A DNA stretch of 64,000 nucleotides from Chryseobacterium pennae (lineage in GTDB: Bacteria; Bacteroidota; Bacteroidia; Flavobacteriales; Weeksellaceae): contig NZ_QNVT01000026.1 of NCBI RefSeq assembly GCF_003385515.1, positions 32,915-96,914 of the forward strand, written 5' to 3'. The translations under genes were made by a program, and so were the position numbers. Positions 52,401 to 60,930 of this stretch are shown here, piece after piece. How positions within the stretch are numbered: position 1 is the first letter of the stretch; each line of letters opens with the position of its first letter. Under the pieces are notes generated by a model. That model was not told where the DNA came from. It did not search any database and was given only the letters and a program-made list of their open reading frames with translations.

Positions 52401-54267
52401 ACATAGACATTTTACCTTCTACCTGGCCGCTTACAATCTGACTTCCAGGTTTATTGGTAAAATAATTCATATTCAATTGGGTAACATCAGCATTTACATC
52501 CATCATAATTTTTGATGTACTGAAATCTATTAATCCTTTGATGGTTGCTTTTGCCTGCTCATCATTTACCGTAATCAGCCCGTTGTATTTTTTATGATCC
52601 AATAAGCCGTCCAGATAAAGATTATTGATCACCTTATCCATTATTTCAATGCTGGAAATCTGAGATTTGGTGGTAAGACGCATTGTATTGACATCGAAAC
52701 TTTGTCCGTTAAGATCAAAATTACCGGAAATCAATCCTACCGATTTATTTTTTGTAATAACAGACGTATTAAGGTCTTTTACCTCAAGACGACCGGAATA
52801 CTTTGGCATCGCTGTGCTGTATCCCGTTAAAGAAAGCTTAGAAATTTTTGCCTGTCCTATTCCCGTCATTAAGTTTCCGTTGTCAACATAAATCTGATCA
52901 GGATTTACTTTTGCCGTTCCGTTATATTTCAGTTTTCCGAAATCATCTGCAAAATTCTTCATCTTGCTGGAGATAAAAGTAGGCATCATAGCCTTCAGAT
53001 CTTTATAAGTAAAGTCTGTAGAAAGGTCTTTTGTTTCAATGGAAAAGTGTCCTTTCAGCAGATTATCAACCTTCATCGTTTTGGTGGCAATATTCACATC
53101 AGGATTCCGGATCAGAAAGTTCTCTAAATGAAATTTATTTAAAGGACCGGTCATTTTTCCTGAAAGGTTGAATGGCTTGATATTATCCCAGTTTGTAACA
53201 AAATAGCTGATATCATATCCGCTCATCTGGCTTCCCTGTGCAATATTCATATCCCAGCGAACCTTATCTTCAAAATCTGCCCATGAACCATCATGAAGAT
53301 TAAATTTAATATCTCCCTGAAGTAAAGTATGATCTGTATTTAAAGTAAGGTCTTTTAAGGACAAAAACTGCTTGGTTAAAGACAGCTCTGTTGAAAAGGT
53401 GTCTACCGTATGGGATTTCCCCCATCTGGTAGTTACAAAAGACATATTATTAATAAGCGCCGAAATATTAGGTCCGTTCACCTTAACATTGGGTGCTTTT
53501 AAATTAAAGTTCGTTGCAGTAAGCCATTTTCCGTGATCTCCGGAAGAATTTTCATTAACAATAGAAACTTTGGAATCCAGGATCTGAATTCTGGAATTCA
53601 GCTGAAAAGGCGGTTTGTTTGGATTTCTTTTTTTACCATCATCAAAAAGGTCGACAAATCTGATAAAATTAGAAATACTGTCTCCTTTATAGGTAATCAC
53701 TTTTACATCTGCATTCACAAGCTTCAGGGAATTAAAGCTTAAAGAATTACTGTTTCCTGAAATAGCATTCACCGCAAGAGAGATCCAGTCTGAATCAGCA
53801 TAAAACTCGCGGGCTTTGATAAACTCGAGTCCTTTATAATCTTTTACTTTTAATCCTTTTATGGTAACATCTCCGAAATAGTTCACCTCTACACTTTCAG
53901 TAGAAAATTCAGACTTGAAATCATTGTTTACCAATTTTAAAGCCTGATCTGCAGCCCATTGTTTAGTTACCGGAAGATTGACTGTAATAAGAACTCCTGC
54001 AACAAGAACGATACCCAGCCAAAAAAGAATAAGCAAAAGCTTTGCCCACCAGGTGTAGCTGGTGACATCTTTCATAGCCTGTTTTCCAAACTCCTCTGCT
54101 GTTTCTACAGGATGATTGATAGCGTCTGAAGCCAGTTCAGATGCTTCTTTTACAGTCTCCCGTACCTTTTCCTCCACATTTTCAACAGTCTTCTGTACCT
54201 GATCCCCTAGGTTTTCAGTTACTGATTTTTTATTCTCATTCTCGTTATTATTCTCTAACTTTGCCAT
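49465..54267 (-). CDS. tamB: Translocation and assembly module TamB (DUF490)
   Basis: A 1600-residue envelope protein, the largest in the window. A charged N-terminal extension of about 75 residues (repeated VEEKVRETVKEASEL-like heptads) precedes one inner-membrane helix (LLLILFWLGIVLVAGVLI), then more than 1300 residues of repeating beta-strands forming a long hydrophobic groove between the membranes, ending in the conserved DUF490 domain (from FQIQKNSSIRWDG) and a lysine-rich tail. Such proteins move lipids or aid barrel insertion. An ATG 31 codons upstream would lie inside tsaD, so 54267 is preferred; the two start codons are 4 bp apart. Confidence 0.93.
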   Translation of the reverse strand: MAKLENNNENENKKSVTENLGDQVQKTVENVEEKVRETVKEASELASDAINHPVETAEEFGKQAMKDVTSYTWWAKLLLILFWLGIVLVAGVLITVNLPVTKQWAADQALKLVNNDFKSEFSTESVEVNYFGDVTIKGLKVKDYKGLEFIKAREFYADSDWISLAVNAISGNSNSLSFNSLKLVNADVKVITYKGDSISNFIRFVDLFDDGKKRNPNKPPFQLNSRIQILDSKVSIVNENSSGDHGKWLTATNFNLKAPNVKVNGPNISALINNMSFVTTRWGKSHTVDTFSTELSLTKQFLSLKDLTLNTDHTLLQGDIKFNLHDGSWADFEDKVRWDMNIAQGSQMSGYDISYFVTNWDNIKPFNLSGKMTGPLNKFHLENFLIRNPDVNIATKTMKVDNLLKGHFSIETKDLSTDFTYKDLKAMMPTFISSKMKNFADDFGKLKYNGTAKVNPDQIYVDNGNLMTGIGQAKISKLSLTGYSTAMPKYSGRLEVKDLNTSVITKNKSVGLISGNFDLNGQSFDVNTMRLTTKSQISSIEIMDKVINNLYLDGLLDHKKYNGLITVNDEQAKATIKGLIDFSTSKIMMDVNADVTQLNMNYFTNKPGSQIVSGQVEGKMSMSSINDLTLDVNANNLHFATATQKYSIPAAKLKTFVEAGGRVIDVDAPGAATGKISGKYNLADLVGMVENGVGRILVGPPPRKLYRDQNFAMKFDVQQGLVNYFLPDLKLPHGALVEGEYDGNSNNLILNLDATALKYIMTKEEEITDADKALAASNPNYQINGRKSLSRDSAMVDSVKVRINTANLAQQVYARINRLEYNKNIIKDFELKGNNENGNTLHLATLFKHGSPDDEINEKLKEYAINVDQSTDAAGDYVFRFEPTEVKFNEVSWAIDTSPELNHSITYRKQTGDFDIRNLRIYSDKSALFIKEAQFKSAKDFYVDADINDFAIEKLLEMQSGGNGMDIKGLANGTVKIKMDKNTLQPLVDVTVDDIKMNGNDMGDISISATNGFSLNVYDIDVKVHSAGILGNNSLNLTGTVNNNTASPDIDLTAEMRDFDLSFTQQFVHTIFGNLRGKATGDLKINGKLNNLDYNGDIALKGFGLKLLFTGVDYSFDDTVIQLTKGLAILNNIEVHDGRSNSKGNISGAIQFETLSSMGVSLVMRADNLLMLNSSQKDFDLFWGRVYGQGDLYVDGPVSGLSITTPNMKALNGSTFTFNSGSTSNVEEFKMLRFLKEGKDGLITLEDKKKTGANMNIDFNLAVDKGTTVNVLIGDDVGSITVKGVAEPLKFQMNRQGNIAMNGTYKVDNGTFISKAILNKTFQIQKNSSIRWDGDAMKPGLDITANYVRMVSNVGEYLSLGKLQPISVLLQANITESLIDPKVELNVTAMDVSSQVRETLAAKMSQEGEKVLQFGSVLLLSTFNVSNSGGVEVNMGNVAESQGYNMLLKQLGSVLNTMSNEFQIDLNYVKGDQNSNIGDRANAGVSVALSPRMNIKTGLGIPLSKTDASATGAQNNYLSGEGSIEYDLSKKNDGTLVVRGYSKPTNIGMISTNGAANQAYGVGVMWSKSFNSLFKKKKKDKKVTEQKTEIKTDSIKSNAK
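54256..54263 (+). promoter_or_regulatory. Promoter -7 box for tsaD inside the tamB start
   Basis: TAACTTTG, exact TAnnTTTG, lies within the first tamB codons and 8 bp before the tsaD ATG, implying a leaderless tsaD mRNA. Confidence 0.5.
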
Positions 54268-54271
54268 TATT

Positions 54272-55288
54272 ATGAGCGACTCTATAATTTTAGGTATTGA
54301 ATCGTCTTGCGACGACACCTCAGCAGCTATCATCAAGGGGAATTCTATTCTTTCAAACATTGCTGCGAATCAGACCATCCATCAAGAATATGGAGGTGTG
54401 GTTCCTGAATTGGCTTCGCGAGCCCATCAACAAAACATTATTCCCGTTGTTGAAAAATCTTTTACGAAAGCAAATATACAACAAAATGCAATCTCTGCTA
54501 TAGGATTTACACGCGGCCCCGGACTTTTGGGATCACTTCTTGTAGGAACATCATTTGCTAAGTCTCTGGCTATGAGTCTTAATGTTCCGTTAATTGAAGT
54601 TAATCACCTTCAAGCTCACATTCTGGCCCATTTCATCGAGGATGCAAATCCTGTGCCGCCTACTTTTCCATTTCTATGTCTTACCGTAAGTGGAGGTCAC
54701 ACCATGATCGTACTGGTAAAAGACTATTTTGACATGGAGATTATCGGAAAAACCATTGATGATGCCGCCGGAGAAGCCTTTGACAAAATCGGAAAAATCT
54801 TTGATCTGGATTATCCTGCCGGTCCTATTATCGACAGACTTGCCAAAGAAGGAAGTCCCAATGCTTTTACATTCAACAAACCCAAACTGGAAAATTATGA
54901 CTATTCTTTCAGTGGTATAAAAACTTCCGTTTTATATTTCATTCAGAAAGAAGTCAGAAAAAATCCTGAGTTCATTAAGGAAAACCTCAACGATCTTTGT
55001 GCTTCCGTACAAAAATGTATTATTGAAATCCTGATGAACAAACTTGAAAAAGCAGCTAAAGATCTTGAGGTGAAAGAAGTAGCTATTGCAGGTGGGGTTT
55101 CTGCCAATTCTGCACTAAGAAAGGCAATGGAAGACAATAAAGAAAAATTAGACTGGAATATCTACATTCCAAAATTTGAATACACTACCGATAATGCAGC
55201 CATGATTGCTATGGTAGCACAGCTGAAGTTCGAAAGAGGTGAATTTACAGATTTGAAAACTACTGCGACCGCAAAATATGACTTATGA
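54272..55288 (+). CDS. tsaD: tRNA N6-adenosine threonylcarbamoyltransferase
   Basis: A 338-residue universal enzyme (Kae1/TsaD) that moves threonylcarbamoyl onto A37 of ANN-decoding tRNAs. The iron-binding H112-x3-H116 is intact (NHLQAHILAH) as are LGIESSCDDTSA, the GPGLLGSLLVG loop and the late GGVSANSALR. It is essential in most bacteria. Its ATG sits 4 bp from the divergent tamB ATG. It overlaps the downstream gene by ATGA, starting an operon with a small protein and rsmE. Confidence 0.96.
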   Translation: MSDSIILGIESSCDDTSAAIIKGNSILSNIAANQTIHQEYGGVVPELASRAHQQNIIPVVEKSFTKANIQQNAISAIGFTRGPGLLGSLLVGTSFAKSLAMSLNVPLIEVNHLQAHILAHFIEDANPVPPTFPFLCLTVSGGHTMIVLVKDYFDMEIIGKTIDDAAGEAFDKIGKIFDLDYPAGPIIDRLAKEGSPNAFTFNKPKLENYDYSFSGIKTSVLYFIQKEVRKNPEFIKENLNDLCASVQKCIIEILMNKLEKAAKDLEVKEVAIAGGVSANSALRKAMEDNKEKLDWNIYIPKFEYTTDNAAMIAMVAQLKFERGEFTDLKTTATAKYDL

Positions 55289-55680
55289 AAATACTCTTAG
55301 AAGAAAAAGTACTGGGAACGCATTCTAAAAAGAACTCAAAATATTATTGGGTATTAGAAACCATTACAGGAAAAATTGAAAATCCGGAAGACGCTATGGA
55401 TTATTTTCCGGCAAGCTCTGAAAAAGGATATATTCAGGATGTAAAAGAGGAGATTCTTGAAACAATAAATTCAGAAGAAGTTTTCAGCTTTCCCTATACA
55501 CCAAAAGAAGGTGATTATTTATCTATAAAAAATAACTTAAGAAAGCAGGAATATTTAAATCTGATTTTTATTAATAATAAGTGGATAGAAGAAATATTCA
55601 TGTGTACTTACCGTGAATGTGATACAGATATTTACACGACTATAAAAACAGGAGTTGCATTCTTAACTCAGGATATATGA
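55285..55680 (+). CDS. Conserved small protein of unknown function
   Basis: A 131-residue acidic, cytosolic protein with a mixed alpha/beta composition. It overlaps both neighbours by ATGA (55285-55288 and 55677-55680), so it is translated with tsaD and rsmE. Visible elements are GKIENPEDAMDYFPASSEKGYIQ and VFSFPYTPKEGDYLSI; one cysteine pair (MCTYREC) near the end. No family recognised; a role in tRNA or rRNA modification would be a guess from position only. Confidence 0.75.
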   Translation: MKILLEEKVLGTHSKKNSKYYWVLETITGKIENPEDAMDYFPASSEKGYIQDVKEEILETINSEEVFSFPYTPKEGDYLSIKNNLRKQEYLNLIFINNKWIEEIFMCTYRECDTDIYTTIKTGVAFLTQDI

Positions 55681-56372
55681 AATTATTTTACGGAGAAATA
55701 GAAGGTAAAAAAGTAATCATCAACGACGAGGAACAGCAGCATATTGTAAAAGTTCTTCGTATGAAGCAGGGAGAGGAAATTTATGTAACGGACGGAAATG
55801 GAGCGTTAGCTTCAGGAAAACTCGTTATAGAAGGAAAGAAAGCCGCTATTGATGTATCTGAAATTAAAGAGAACCTAAAGGATTTCAATCCGAAACTTCA
55901 TATTGCCATTGCTCCTACTAAAAATATTGACCGTATCGAATTTTTTGTGGAAAAAGCTGTAGAAATGGGTATTTCAGAAATCAGCATTATTATTACAGAA
56001 AAAACGGAACGTAAAAATATTAATATTGATAAGATCAGAAAACAGGCTGTAGCTGCCTCTAAACAAAGTCTGAGATTTCATTTTCCGGTGATCAATGATC
56101 CGGTAAAGCTAACTGATTTTTTGAAGGATATTAATTCTGAAAATACTTTTGTAGCCCACTGCCATGAAAATCTTGAAAGAATGGAACTCAAAAGTATTCC
56201 TACAATGGAAGAGATTACTTTTTTAATTGGTCCTGAAGGTGATTTCTCTGAAAAGGAAATTGCATTTTTGGCCGAACAGAAAATTAAAGCGGTTTCATTA
56301 GGAAATCAAAGGTTAAGAACTGAAACGGCAGGCGTATTTGTAGCAGCGTGGAATTATTACAATATGATATAG
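55677..56372 (+). CDS. rsmE: 16S rRNA (uracil-1498-N3)-methyltransferase
   Basis: A 231-residue SPOUT methyltransferase that modifies U1498 of 16S rRNA. The N-terminal PUA-like part (LFYGEIEGKKVIINDEEQQHIVKVLRMKQGEE) and the C-terminal knot (FLIGPEGDFSEKEIAFL, then SLGNQRLRTETAGVFVAAW) are typical. Length is normal. It ends the tsaD operon and is followed by a good terminator. Confidence 0.95.
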   Translation: MKLFYGEIEGKKVIINDEEQQHIVKVLRMKQGEEIYVTDGNGALASGKLVIEGKKAAIDVSEIKENLKDFNPKLHIAIAPTKNIDRIEFFVEKAVEMGISEISIIITEKTERKNINIDKIRKQAVAASKQSLRFHFPVINDPVKLTDFLKDINSENTFVAHCHENLERMELKSIPTMEEITFLIGPEGDFSEKEIAFLAEQKIKAVSLGNQRLRTETAGVFVAAWNYYNMI

Positions 56373-56403
56373 GTAATGGATTTTTAATCTATCTATAAAA
56401 AAT

Positions 56404-56430
56404 AAAGGAGGTTCAGCGACCTCCTTTTTA
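56404..56430. terminator. Bidirectional terminator between rsmE and trmH-type genes
   Basis: AAAGGAGGT-TCAGCG-ACCTCCTTT with A and T runs outside. Confidence 0.85.
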
Positions 56431-56442
56431 TATTTTAACTGA

Positions 56443-57117
56443 TTATTTCCAATCAATGTTATTTTCGTTCAGATACTTTTCAAAAATCTGCTGCCCGCTT
56501 CTTATAGAGTTTACTGTCCAAAGGATTTTCATTCTTAACAGTTTTTCTTCATCTAGTTTATAATCAATACCGGATTTTATCAGCTTCTGTTTCAATTCAT
56601 ACATACAGATTGAAGCTGCCACGGAAACATTAAAGCTTCTTGTAAAGCCATACATCGGAATCGCCAGTGTTTCATCGGCAAAATCCAGAATCTCCTGAGA
56701 AACTCCTTCCATTTCTGTCCCGAATACCAATGCCATAGGTTCCGTAATTTCATATTCGGGTAACATTTTAGCATTATTTTCCAGTGAAACCACTACAATT
56801 TTGTAGCCTCGGTCTTTAATTTCCTGAAAAGATTCCATATTACGTGGCATTTTTTCAACCTCAACCCAGGTATCTGCTCCTTTGGTAACCCGAAGATTGG
56901 GTTCAAAGCTATATTCTTCCTGCAAAGCCACTACTTTATGAAAACCACAGGCCTCTACAGAGCGCACAATGGCTGCTGCATTCCGGAACTGATAGATATC
57001 TTCCACCACCGGAAGTACAAAATCAGAACTTTCCTGGGAAAAATGTTCAATCTTTGATAATCTTTCTTCTGTTAAAAACTGTTTTAAATATTCATAAGTC
57101 TGTGCTAAATCTTTCAT
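56443..57117 (-). CDS. TrmH-type RNA 2'-O-methyltransferase
   Basis: A 224-residue SPOUT methyltransferase of the TrmH/SpoU class. The knot motifs are IYQFRNAAAIVRSVEACG (motif 1 with the catalytic Arg), LVFGTEMEGVS (motif 2) and IPMYGFTRSFNVSVAASI (motif 3). The short N- and C-terminal extensions suggest tRNA guanosine-18 methylation rather than 23S rRNA. The open frame also has an ATG two codons upstream; the start at MKDLAQTYEY was chosen as the more usual N-terminus. Confidence 0.88.
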   Translation of the reverse strand: MKDLAQTYEYLKQFLTEERLSKIEHFSQESSDFVLPVVEDIYQFRNAAAIVRSVEACGFHKVVALQEEYSFEPNLRVTKGADTWVEVEKMPRNMESFQEIKDRGYKIVVVSLENNAKMLPEYEITEPMALVFGTEMEGVSQEILDFADETLAIPMYGFTRSFNVSVAASICMYELKQKLIKSGIDYKLDEEKLLRMKILWTVNSIRSGQQIFEKYLNENNIDWK

Positions 57118-57229
57118 CTGCATTTAGTTATTTTTTCAATAGCTCTATATAAAGCCTATAATTACAATCTTATTCTTATAAAATTTAATCATAAGCCTTT
57201 ATTCATTTTCAAATCTTTGCAAATTAACG

Positions 57230-57262
57230 TAATTTTGGGCTATGATCCTTAATCGGGATCAT
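57230..57262 (+). promoter_or_regulatory. Promoter box and leader hairpin before ansA
   Basis: TAATTTTG (57230-57237), exact TAnnTTTG, followed by a dyad ATGATCC-n7-GGATCAT (57242-57262) that would lie at the transcript's start. It could be an operator or a 5' stem. Confidence 0.5.
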
Positions 57263-57281
57263 TCTTAATTAAAAATAATAC

Positions 57282-58310
57282 ATGAAACGAAAAGTCCTGC
57301 TCATCTATACCGGAGGAACCATCGGTATGGAAAAAGATTATGAAACCGGCAGTCTGCGTGCCTTTGATTTTGGTAATATCTTCGAAAAGATGCCTGAAAT
57401 GAAGCTTATGGAATGTGAAGTTTTCGTACATCCTTTTGCCAAACCACTGGATTCTTCAGATATGGGACCTGAAGAATGGAGAGTAATCGCCAATTATATC
57501 CTGAAGAACTATAATGACTATGACGGTTTCCTGATCCTTCATGGGACGGATACGATGTCTTATACCGCTTCTGCTCTAAGTTTCATGCTAAAAGGTTTAA
57601 GAAAGCCTGTAATCATGACTGGTTCACAACTTCCAATTGGTGATCTGAGAACCGATGCCAAGGAAAACCTTCTGACAAGTCTGTATTATGCAAGTCTGTA
57701 TGAAAATGATGAAGCAGTCATTCAGGAGGTTGCCATCTATTTCGAATATAAACTTCTGAGAGGAAACAGAACACTGAAGTATTCTGCCGAATATTTTGAT
57801 GCATATGCAAGTCCGAACTACCCTATTCTTGGGCAATCCGGAGTTCATTTAAATATTCTCAAAGACAATCTTTTCCGTTGTGATCCTGAGATTGAATTTC
57901 ATGTTGACGAATATATCTCTGAGGATGTTCTGTTCTGGAGAATTTTTCCGGGAATGCATCTGAGTCACTTCAGAGAAATTCCTAAAATGAAGGTCCTGAT
58001 CCTACAGGTTTTCGGTTCGGGAACCATTTTCAGCAGTGAAAAGACTCAGGAAACTCTTCAGGAGATCAGAAATAACGGTACAGAGATCGTAGTAGTAAGT
58101 CAATGTATCTCTGGTGGAATTTCGTTTGGCAAGTATGAGAACAGTAATATCTTCTCAAGGATCGGAGCGATCAGTGGAAGAGATATGACAGCAGAAACGG
58201 CCATCACAAAAGCTATGCACCTGATAGACAATCCTAATTACTCCGGAAGCTTCGCGGATAACTTTACCCAAAGCCTTTGTGGAGAAATTACGGCTGAAAA
58301 AATGCAGTAA
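57282..58310 (+). CDS. ansA: Type I L-asparaginase
   Basis: A 342-residue cytosolic asparaginase converting asparagine to aspartate and ammonia. The two threonine motifs are present: YTGGTIGM with nucleophile T13, and LHGTDTM with T89 and D90. No signal peptide, so it is the type I, housekeeping form. A promoter and a dyad lie just upstream. It is followed 46 bp later by a tRNA gene with its own promoter. Confidence 0.93.
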   Translation: MKRKVLLIYTGGTIGMEKDYETGSLRAFDFGNIFEKMPEMKLMECEVFVHPFAKPLDSSDMGPEEWRVIANYILKNYNDYDGFLILHGTDTMSYTASALSFMLKGLRKPVIMTGSQLPIGDLRTDAKENLLTSLYYASLYENDEAVIQEVAIYFEYKLLRGNRTLKYSAEYFDAYASPNYPILGQSGVHLNILKDNLFRCDPEIEFHVDEYISEDVLFWRIFPGMHLSHFREIPKMKVLILQVFGSGTIFSSEKTQETLQEIRNNGTEIVVVSQCISGGISFGKYENSNIFSRIGAISGRDMTAETAITKAMHLIDNPNYSGSFADNFTQSLCGEITAEKMQ

Positions 58311-58314
58311 AAAA

Positions 58315-58345
58315 TTTGGTATTTAAAGAAAATATCCTATTTTTG
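58315..58345 (+). promoter_or_regulatory. Promoter of tRNA-Ser
   Basis: TTTG (58315-58318), 19-bp spacing, TATTTTTG (58338-58345): a textbook Bacteroidota promoter, ending 11 bp before the tRNA. Confidence 0.75.
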
Positions 58346-58356
58346 CAATCTCAAAT

Positions 58357-58443
58357 AGAGAGGTGTCCGAGTGGTTGAAGGAGCTACCCTGGAAAGGTAG
58401 TATGCGGGTAACTGTATCGAGGGTTCGAATCCCTTCCTCTCTG
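58357..58443 (+). tRNA. tRNA-Ser (anticodon GGA)
   Basis: An 87-base class II tRNA. Acceptor AGAGAGG pairs with CCTCTCT (discriminator G43 position), anticodon stem CTACC/GGTAG with loop CTGGAAA gives anticodon GGA (58391-58393), the long variable arm follows, and the T arm is GAGGG-TTCGAAT-CCCTT. CCA is not encoded. A tyrosine recombinase gene starts 270 bp downstream, so its 3' end is a probable integration site. Confidence 0.95.
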
Positions 58444-58486
58444 CTAAGAAGGAAGCATAAAGCTTTCAAAATTGTCAAAACGCTTT

Positions 58487-58522
58487 AAAAGCCTGTAATT
58501 TCATAAAATTACAGGCTTTTTG
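58487..58522 (+). terminator. Intrinsic terminator after the tRNA
   Basis: AAAAGCCTGTAATTT and AAATTACAGGCTTTT (15-bp arms) enclose CATA, followed by TTTTTGATTTT. Confidence 0.9.
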
Positions 58523-58711
58523 ATTTTCTTGCGTATTCGCAAAATTTTTAAAAACACTCGTAATTTTTATTGCAAAATCATGGCAGTTATCAAACTCAAA
58601 AAAAAACTGCCACAAAAAGCCTATAAAACACTGTATATCAACATGTAAAACTCATTAACGACTTGATTTAGATACAACATAATTCGATATTTATTAATTA
58701 AAAATTGTGTT

Positions 58712-60100
58712 ATGATTGAAAAAAGTTTTGGTGTAATGTTTTTTTTGAAAACACCTGAGAAAAAAGAGAATTCGAGAATCCTGTATCTAAGGATAACTGT
58801 TGATGGAGTTCCAAAAGAAACATCAACAAAGAGAAGATGGGATGTTACTCGATGGAATCAAAAAACCGGACGAGCAACCGGTAGTAAAGAAGATGCAAAG
58901 TCATTGAATTATTATATAGATTCAATAAGTACTAGAATTTCCAATTATAGAACTAAATTAATCAACGACGATCAAACCATCACTTCACAAAGACTTATTG
59001 ACTTTGTAAAAGGAAATAACGTTTCAAAAGCTAAAGTTCTAGAGGAGTTCCTAGAACATAATTTAGAAATACTTTCATTGGTCAAAAAGAAGGAATATGC
59101 AATGGGTACTTACGAAAGATATAGTATTGCTCGATCCCATGTAGCTAAATTCATAAAGTTTAAATATAAGAGAGAAGATCTCGAATTCAGAGAATTAAAT
59201 TTTGATTTTGTCAAAGATTATGAACTTTACTTGAAAACGGTCAGAAATTGCGCAAATAATACGGCACTTAAATATATTTCCAATCTCAAAACAATTGTTC
59301 TTAGGGCAATCGCAAAAGATATTATTCCTAAAGATCCTTTTAAGCTTTTTAAAAGGAAAAAAATTAAATGCAACAAACAACCGCTATCTACAGCCGAACT
59401 CCACCGGCTTGAAAATAAAGTATTTTCCTCCGATAGACTATCTTTAATTAGAGATATATTCGTATTTCAGTGCTATACCGGATTGGCCTATATTGATGCA
59501 TATCAGTTAAGACCCAATGACATTAAAGAGGGCATAGATGGCAGTTTATGGATTATGTCCAATCGCCAGAAAACAGAATCAAAGACAGACATCCCCCTTT
59601 TACCAAAGGCAATTGAAATTATGGAGAGATATAAATATCATCCTTTGTGCATTACAAGAGGAGCTGTCCTACCAGTAAAGTCTAATCAAAAAATGAATGA
59701 ATATCTTAAAGAAATAGCCATACTTTGTGAATTAACTGGCACTCTCAACACTCACAAAGCTAGAAGAACCTTTGGTAGTACTGTAACCCTTAAAAACGGT
59801 GTTCCAATCCATATTGTCAAAGAAATGATGGGGCATCACTCTGTAAAGCAAACAGAAGAATATGCTATTACTGAGCAAGAATCAATAGGTATCGAAATGA
59901 AACAATTAAAAGAAAGGCTTAGTAAAAACGACAATAATGATAAAAATGAAAATCCAATGCATTTATTACTAAAGCTTCAGCACGAGGTGGCGGTTTTAAG
60001 CCAACAACAAGTGCGAAATGATAACGAGCTACCACAGGAAGAGTTGAGAACAATTACAAGAAGATTAGATTCCATTAAAGAAATACTGCTAACGAAATAA
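58712..60100 (+). CDS. Tyrosine recombinase (site-specific integrase)
   Basis: A 462-residue phage-type integrase of the Bacteroidota mobile-element class: an N-terminal arm-binding domain (about 1-90), a SAM-like core-binding domain (about 100-215) and a catalytic domain. Visible active-site motifs are HKARRTFGS (the H-x-x-R box) and GHHSVKQTEEYA (H and Tyr nucleophile). The first arginine box reads CYTGLAYIDA, with Ala where many tyrosine recombinases have Arg; this replacement is also seen in CTnDOT-type integrases. It reads away from tRNA-Ser(GGA), its likely attachment site. A long charged C-terminal tail follows. Confidence 0.9.
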   Translation: MIEKSFGVMFFLKTPEKKENSRILYLRITVDGVPKETSTKRRWDVTRWNQKTGRATGSKEDAKSLNYYIDSISTRISNYRTKLINDDQTITSQRLIDFVKGNNVSKAKVLEEFLEHNLEILSLVKKKEYAMGTYERYSIARSHVAKFIKFKYKREDLEFRELNFDFVKDYELYLKTVRNCANNTALKYISNLKTIVLRAIAKDIIPKDPFKLFKRKKIKCNKQPLSTAELHRLENKVFSSDRLSLIRDIFVFQCYTGLAYIDAYQLRPNDIKEGIDGSLWIMSNRQKTESKTDIPLLPKAIEIMERYKYHPLCITRGAVLPVKSNQKMNEYLKEIAILCELTGTLNTHKARRTFGSTVTLKNGVPIHIVKEMMGHHSVKQTEEYAITEQESIGIEMKQLKERLSKNDNNDKNENPMHLLLKLQHEVAVLSQQQVRNDNELPQEELRTITRRLDSIKEILLTK

Positions 60101-60663
60101 TCTCTAGATAAGAGTATTTAACTAGAATCTTCCAATAAGTCCACTTTACAAAAACTCCTGAATTACGCTTGTGGTTTGGGAGTTTTAGCAATATCCCCTT
60201 TTTAACAGAATTGGCAAATTGCAACAGTGGTCTTAAATTCTTGTACCACAGAATTGCATTTTGAAAATTAAAGGCAAAGTCATCACACAATGTTTATTGC
60301 ATCCAGCCCAAATTCATAAATAGAAAGAATTTTGGAATGTCATTGTACTTATCAATAAATGGTGAGTTTTACACTCCATATCAAATGTTCAATCTTCTTT
60401 TTAGCGAGAATGGTTACTTTTCGATACAGAATTTCGAATTCTTTGTTTATCAGTGGTTCACGATAATAAAGGGCCAATGTGGTAACAGTTATTATCACAC
60501 CCTAACAAACTGAAACAAAGATATTTAAAAATTTTAAATTGTCAAAAAAAATATTTTCCAAAAGAGGATTTTTGGCTTCTTATTTGGACGAGATTTTTGT
60601 CGGGATGTAATCTTCCCCAAAAAGAGGATCATTTAAAAATATAGTTTTTAAATTTGGAAGACT
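60101..60663. other. Gene-free stretch between integrase and IS3-type element
   Basis: About 560 bp. On the minus strand, 60350-60490 can be read as roughly 48 codons (VIITVTTLALYYREPLINKEF...) ending in a stop, possibly the tail of a lost membrane gene. The left end of the IS3-type element is likely within 60550-60660 but its terminal repeat could not be fixed. Nothing else is recognisable. Confidence 0.35.
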
Positions 60664-60930
60664 ATGAAAAACAGTAAATTTTCAGAAGTTAAGAGTATTA
60701 AGATTCTATCTAGACAAAATCAAGGTAAGACCGTAAATGAGATTTGTCGTGAACACGGCATTAGCCAGCCGACATTTTACAAATGGAAGAGTAAATATGG
60801 AGGTTTGGATATTCAGCAACTTTCCAAAATGAAGGAACTTGAGAAAAAACTTTCGCAATACAAAAAAATTGTGGCGGAACTTACCTTGGAAAATGTGGTG
60901 ATGAAAGATGTGATTGCAAAAAAGCTTTAA
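60664..60930 (+). CDS. IS3-family transposase OrfA
   Basis: An 88-residue protein with the IS3 OrfA helix-turn-helix (VKSIKILSRQNQGKTVNEICREHGISQPTFYKWKSKYGG) and a leucine-zipper helix (MKELEKKLSQYKKIVAELTLENVVMKDVI). It ends at a canonical A-AAA-AAG slippery site (60918-60924), where a -1 shift would join it to OrfB. OrfA itself appears intact, but OrfB is decayed, so the element is dead. Confidence 0.88.
   Translation: MKNSKFSEVKSIKILSRQNQGKTVNEICREHGISQPTFYKWKSKYGGLDIQQLSKMKELEKKLSQYKKIVAELTLENVVMKDVIAKKL

Noticed and set aside
60075..60290. 71-residue minus-strand frame after the integrase
   Set aside because: Starts antisense in the integrase gene region and has no family resemblance or promoter; kept only as a note on possible gene remains.
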